From QWQI01 sp964608915 (lineage in GTDB: Bacteria; Planctomycetota; Planctomycetia; Isosphaerales; Isosphaeraceae), in NCBI GenBank assembly GCA_964608915.1, contig CAZSQA010000011.1, positions 1-64,000 on the forward strand: a stretch of DNA of 64,000 bases. Reading direction: 5' to 3'. Below the pieces are notes generated by a model, which worked only from the letters and a program-made list of their open reading frames with translations, was not told the DNA's origin and did not search any database. The position numbers were made by a program, and so were the translations under genes. Every line of letters begins with the position of its first letter. Positions within the stretch are counted from its first letter, which is position 1. Shown here in pieces: positions 60,610-64,000 of this stretch.

Positions 60610-61395
60610 TCAGGACTTGGGTTGATCCTTCTTCTCTTCCGCAGGCTTGGCTTCTTCCTTCTTCGGCTCTTCCTTCTTGGCCTCGGCAGGTTTGGCTTCT
60701 TCCTTCTTCGGCTCTTCCTTCTTGGCCTCGTCAGGTTTGGCTTCTTCCTTCTTCGACTCTTCCTTCTTTGTCTCGGCGGCCTTCTTGGCTTCGTCGGCCT
60801 TGCGGGCGGTCTCGGCGGCCTTGGCGGATCGTGCCTGAGCCACGAAGGTGTTCAGCATGTTCGTCCGCTTTTCGTAGAAGTCGCTCAGGCCCTTGGCTGG
60901 CTGCACGATGCGGACGTCGCTTTGCGGATTGATGGCGAGGCCGGAGAGTTCGTCGGACTTTTTGCCGTGGCCCGTGAACCATGCTCCGAAGACTTCGGGG
61001 CTGACGCCGAGACGTTCGGCGGCCGGCTTCTTCAGCTCGCGCAAGTCCGTGGCACGGCCGGTGACGAGCAGGTCCAGGATCGGCGGCTGATCGATGGTCG
61101 TTTCGACCAGGCCGGCGTCTTCAGCTTCGACGATCAGCTCCGCGATGGCCTTGCGGGCGGCTTCGAGTTTGGCTTCCACTGCAGGCGTAATCGGCTTCAG
61201 CGGGGCTTCTTCGACCTTGGGAGCGGCCTTCGGCTCTTCCTTGGGCTTCGCTTCTTCCTTCGGCTTTTCGGTCTTGGGAGGTTCGGCCGGAGCCGCCGGC
61301 TTGGATTCCGGTTTGGCCGGATCCTGAGCGGAGAGGCTCGTGAGCACGGTCAAACTGAAGAACGCGAAGAGCAAAGAGATGGAAAAGCGTTTCAC
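60610..61395 (-). CDS. Exported Lys/Glu/Pro-rich repeat protein
   Basis: 261 residues from a GTG at 61395 with AGGAG upstream; this start gives a clean signal peptide (ISLLFAFFSLTVLTSLSAQ), unlike the longer frame. A Lys/Glu/Pro-rich linker (residues about 25-65), a helical domain (ITPAVEAKLEAARKAIAELI, VEAEDAGLVETTIDQPPILD, GVSPEVFGAWFTGHGKKSDE) and a C-terminal tail made of tandem 15-residue units close to EEAKPAEAKKEEPKK (45-bp DNA period, about 60630-60770). Function unknown; the charged tail could bind peptidoglycan, polyanions or the cell envelope. The unit number may vary between strains. Confidence 0.75.
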   Translation of the reverse strand: MKRFSISLLFAFFSLTVLTSLSAQDPAKPESKPAAPAEPPKTEKPKEEAKPKEEPKAAPKVEEAPLKPITPAVEAKLEAARKAIAELIVEAEDAGLVETTIDQPPILDLLVTGRATDLRELKKPAAERLGVSPEVFGAWFTGHGKKSDELSGLAINPQSDVRIVQPAKGLSDFYEKRTNMLNTFVAQARSAKAAETARKADEAKKAAETKKEESKKEEAKPDEAKKEEPKKEEAKPAEAKKEEPKKEEAKPAEEKKDQPKS

Positions 61396-61585
61396 GGAGT
61401 TCGCTCCTGGGGCCACGATTGGTGAATCTCGTCGGACATATGCGGCATGATCGAAACCCCGGGCGCTCGCCCGGGCCGGATCGTGCCGCAGTGCATATTG
61501 CACGTCATATTAATCTTGGACCGGCATTCCATGCTAGACGGAAGTCGGCGACCTTTCGAAGACGTTCGGCAACGAATGCCGCGGA

Positions 61586-61813
61586 TCACTCGTCGGGAAG
61601 CTGAGTGGACTTGTGGGTTTCGACGGAAACTTCCACGATCGCGCCGTCGGTGTCGTAGTCGCTGCGAAGAATTCCGATGATGTCGCCGTCCTCGTTCCGC
61701 AGCAGATCGGTCGAATCGTCGTAAGGTTCGCTTTGGACTTCGCCGCCCGGATTGCCGAAGAAAATCATGACAGTACGGTTATCCGGGTCGTGTACGACTT
61801 TGATCTGTGCCAT
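61586..61813 (-). CDS. Small DUF2283-like protein
   Basis: 75 residues: MAQIKVVHDPDNRTVMIFFG and DSTDLLRNEDGDIIGILRSD resemble DUF2283 (YDpe.D.lyi.....e...i.....l.yDe.G.vvGiEIl), a small beta-sandwich of unknown role often encoded near toxin-antitoxin genes. GGAGG upstream supports the start. It is alone here. Confidence 0.65.
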   Translation of the reverse strand: MAQIKVVHDPDNRTVMIFFGNPGGEVQSEPYDDSTDLLRNEDGDIIGILRSDYDTDGAIVEVSVETHKSTQLPDE

Positions 61814-62033
61814 GTCCGATCATCCTCCATGTTTCGCCTGATCCGGCGGTTTCCGGTCCGGGTCCGTCGTGCCTGAGAAGAACGGGGTGACTTCCAGGCC
61901 ACTGTCGCTTATGATACGTGACACGGCCGATCGGGCAAGGCAACTCTCAGCATAAATCGCTTCGCAACCGGTGGGGTGCATGATCGCAAATCCCTGACGA
62001 ATCGAAGCTTGGGAGGACGGAGCGAGCGGGACC

Positions 62034-62855
62034 ATGAGTGACGCGGCCAAACGTCATCCGAAATCGCCTGCCGGCCACGAATCGGCGACAAGCCTCCAGA
62101 CTCTTCTGCTGGAAACGCGGGTCGAAGACAGGGCCCGCGACCAAGCGTTCCGTCAGGTCTACGAAACGGTGCTGGAGAGCTCGACGTATCTTGGTGATAA
62201 GCCGAACTTTACGCGCATCGGCACGAACGACCTGGCACGCATGTTCGACCTCTACGACCGCATTTTCCTCGGCGGAGAAGTCCGCCGGGCACTCACGGCA
62301 CAAAATTCGAAGCTCGAGTTCGCACTGTCGAGACGCCTGACACGATCCGGCGGTCAGACCAAACGCACCCGTCCGAGCCGAAGCCAGTCGTTCTCGCCCG
62401 CCCAGTACGAAATCGCCGTCTCCGTGCCGGTTCTGTTCGCGACGTTCGGCGATGTCGACCGCCCGATTCGAGCCTGCGGCAGGCTTTGCTACGACCGTCT
62501 CGAAGCATTGCAGCGCATCATGGAACATGAACTGCTCCACCTGGCCGAAATGCTCGGCTGGGATCGTTCGAACTGTTCCGCCAACAGGTTCCGCATCCTG
62601 GCCACGAATATCTTCGGCCACACCGAAAGCCACCACCAGATGATCACGCCCCAGGAGCGTGCCATGGTGCAATTCGGGGTGAAGCCTGGTTCACGCGTCT
62701 GTTTCGACTGGGAAGGCAAACAGCTTTACGGCATCGTCAATTCGATTCGCCGCCGGGCCACCGTTCTGGTACCAAGCACTCAGGGCATCCCCTACAGCGA
62801 CGGCCGGCGTTACGAAAAATTTTACGTGCCTGTCGAACGGCTCAAACCCGTTTGA
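62034..62855 (+). CDS. SprT-like zinc metallopeptidase domain protein
   Basis: 273 residues. A zinc motif HELLH (His165, Glu166, His169) lies in RIMEHELLHLAEMLGWD, and FGHTESHHQMI (about 195-204) offers the third ligand, as in SprT-like proteases that cleave DNA-protein crosslinks. VSVPVLFATFGDV and LDRIFLGGEVRRAL-like strands precede it. The C-terminal 70 residues form a KOW/SH3-like barrel: VKPGSRVCFDWEGKQLYGIV, NSIRRRATVLVPSTQGIPYS. No signal peptide, so cytoplasmic. It is a plausible DNA-repair or protein-processing enzyme; the substrate is not predictable. Confidence 0.75.
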   Translation: MSDAAKRHPKSPAGHESATSLQTLLLETRVEDRARDQAFRQVYETVLESSTYLGDKPNFTRIGTNDLARMFDLYDRIFLGGEVRRALTAQNSKLEFALSRRLTRSGGQTKRTRPSRSQSFSPAQYEIAVSVPVLFATFGDVDRPIRACGRLCYDRLEALQRIMEHELLHLAEMLGWDRSNCSANRFRILATNIFGHTESHHQMITPQERAMVQFGVKPGSRVCFDWEGKQLYGIVNSIRRRATVLVPSTQGIPYSDGRRYEKFYVPVERLKPV

Positions 62856-63182
62856 TGGGGTCGATCGTTTCACAAGTCGTAAGTCTCAATTCGATCAGTG
62901 GTTCGGACTCTTGGCCGCCATTGCGGTATGGGCGTGTTTTGTCGAGTCCTCCCATTTTGCGAGACTTTCCCAAGTTCCGCACCGGCACGTGACGAACAAT
63001 GTTTGAGACGCTATCGATTTCTACGACTACGCGCTGACCGTCGTGAGACACGGCAAACGACAGTCATGGTGCGTTCGGATCGAATGGACCCCGGAAACGC
63101 TTCGCTCTGGGCAAAATGCCAGCGATGCGGGGAGCGATCGATTTTGGGACAAGCCGAACGACGTCCGATCCATCGGCGAGCC
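62856..63182. other. Spacer before the esterase gene, nothing seen
   Basis: 327 bp between two plus-strand genes. No supported ORF, hairpin or clear promoter was seen. Confidence 0.35.
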
Positions 63183-64000
63183 ATGAACATGCGAATCGTC
63201 GCGGCGACATTCGCCGCATGGTCCGCCACGCCACGCGCACAGGCATCGTCGTGCCAGGCTGTCGCAGGGATCCCGTTCGAAATCGAAATCGACGCGGATG
63301 GCGTCCGCCGCAGTGCCGTGTGTTACGTACCGAAGTGCTACGACTCGAACTTCGCCTGGCCGCTGGTTCTGGCCTTTCATCCGTATCTTCAGCCGAATCG
63401 CAGTTGGGCACGCTATGTCGATTCCCATGAAGCGGCGGAGCGGCATGGTTACATCCTGGTGATGCCGAAGGGCACGGGGCCTTTGTGTTTCCGGTCGTTC
63501 CGAAACGATCCCGTGAACCAGAAACGCAAGCCGGACGATGTCGCTTTCGTAACCGATCTGGTCGAGAACCTGGCTGGCCGGCTGAGTGTCGACCGGTCGC
63601 GAATCTATGCCATCGGGCATTCGAACGGCGCCATGTTCAGTCATACGCTGGCGACGTATCTGCCGGGGTTTCTGGCCGGTATCGTTGCAGTTTCCGGGCC
63701 GCCGGCCATGGAACTCGCGCTGAACACGATGCCGACGCCCGTGATGATGGTGCATGGCGCGTCGGACCGAATCACGCCCTGGACAGGCCCGTCCCGATTC
63801 ACGCCCAGGTTCGCTCGGTTCGTCGATGTGGATACGACGCTCGAGCGCTGGCGCCGGATCAACGGCGCTGTCGCCGAAGCCGCTTTCAGCCAGTTCGATC
63901 GTCCCGGTGACCGAACGAGCATCGCACGATTCGACTGGCCGGCGCCGCCGGCTCTGGCCGAAACCGTGTTATTGCGCGTGGAAAACGGCGGCCACCGCTG
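63183..64000 (+). CDS. PHB-depolymerase-like (LpqC) esterase, truncated by the window
   Basis: The frame is open from the ATG at 63183 to the window end (272 codons). The N-terminus MNMRIVAATFAAWSATPRAQ looks like a short signal peptide. The catalytic triad of an esterase is visible: GHSNG with Ser147, HGASDRITPW with Asp195 and GGHRW with His271 at the edge. WPLVLAFHPYLQPNRSW and HGYILVMPKGTG fit the alpha/beta-hydrolase of the Esterase_PHB/LpqC family (feruloyl esterase or PHB depolymerase). Probable secreted polyester or polysaccharide-ester hydrolase. Some C-terminal residues may be missing beyond the edge. Confidence 0.85.
   Translation, partial: MNMRIVAATFAAWSATPRAQASSCQAVAGIPFEIEIDADGVRRSAVCYVPKCYDSNFAWPLVLAFHPYLQPNRSWARYVDSHEAAERHGYILVMPKGTGPLCFRSFRNDPVNQKRKPDDVAFVTDLVENLAGRLSVDRSRIYAIGHSNGAMFSHTLATYLPGFLAGIVAVSGPPAMELALNTMPTPVMMVHGASDRITPWTGPSRFTPRFARFVDVDTTLERWRRINGAVAEAAFSQFDRPGDRTSIARFDWPAPPALAETVLLRVENGGHR

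Noticed and set aside
60630..60770. Tandem 45-bp repeats considered as a CRISPR-like array
   Set aside because: The units are directly adjacent, without spacers, in frame and encode EEAKPAEAKKEEPKK-type residues, so they are a coding repeat.
63027..63755. Minus-strand ORFs at the right end
   Set aside because: They lie antisense to the esterase frame that has an intact catalytic triad.

Overview
The window looks like a chromosomal stretch of a Planctomycetota bacterium, most likely from the Gemmatales/Isosphaerales side; I cannot fix the genus. The signs are two secreted sulfatases, two PEP-CTERM proteins, large surface proteins with an N-terminal LExR-x-L motif (LEQRLPLAS, LEGRELMTG), a DnaA with an unusual DNA-binding signature, GC-rich composition with TCGA/GAATTC-rich spacers, and many secreted proteins with planctomycete-type low-complexity Pro/Lys/Glu segments. 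No rRNA, tRNA, CRISPR array, prophage or transposase gene was found.

Layout. 1-3.1 kb: the end of a family-2 glycosyltransferase, a GT-C-like membrane protein and an FAD monooxygenase. 3.3-6.5 kb: dnaA (minus), an FmdB-type zinc ribbon, a perfect 26-bp palindrome and NAD(P)H-hydrate epimerase. 6.6-19 kb: a sulfatase, a 1043-residue Pro-rich exported protein, a 1561-residue parallel beta-helix surface protein with an internal 702-bp tandem duplication, and a membrane-anchored von Willebrand A (vWA) protein. 19.6-28 kb: PhoU, a polysaccharide flippase and three tandem paralogous membrane TPR proteins. 28-30.4 kb: two adjacent protoglobins, the second broken by an in-frame amber codon, next to a divergent Rrf2 regulator with a 10-bp inverted-repeat operator candidate. 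30.5-39 kb: PEP-CTERM proteins, a second vWA protein, a CxxC-less thioredoxin-like protein, a lipoprotein and an OB-fold-like exported protein. 39.3-43.6 kb: the flagellar export gate cluster fliO-fliP-fliQ-fliR-flhB, whose FlhB lacks the NPTH autocleavage motif. 43.9-52.5 kb: a DacZ-like diadenylate cyclase, surface and LRR proteins, riboflavin synthase and a DUF493 protein. 52.7-55.3 kb: an ECF sigma / putative anti-sigma / secreted-protein operon. 55.5-64 kb: a phasin-like helical protein, a frameshifted outer-membrane barrel protein, a second CxxC-less TlpA-like protein, a sulfatase, an EAKP-repeat protein, an SprT-like metallopeptidase and the start of a PHB-depolymerase-like esterase.

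Three themes stand out. First, three genes (protoglobin 2, a PEP-CTERM protein and a beta-barrel protein) are each broken by a single-base lesion while the downstream frame still encodes the expected C-terminus; this is either recent decay or consensus error. Second, three families of short palindromic or terminal-inverted-repeat elements sit in spacers, one inside the flagellar operon and one supplying a stop codon. Third, several catalytic motifs are missing in otherwise recognisable families (FlhB NPTH, thioredoxin CxxC twice, an esterase-like Ser, a sulfatase CxPxR), suggesting structural or scaffold use of these folds.
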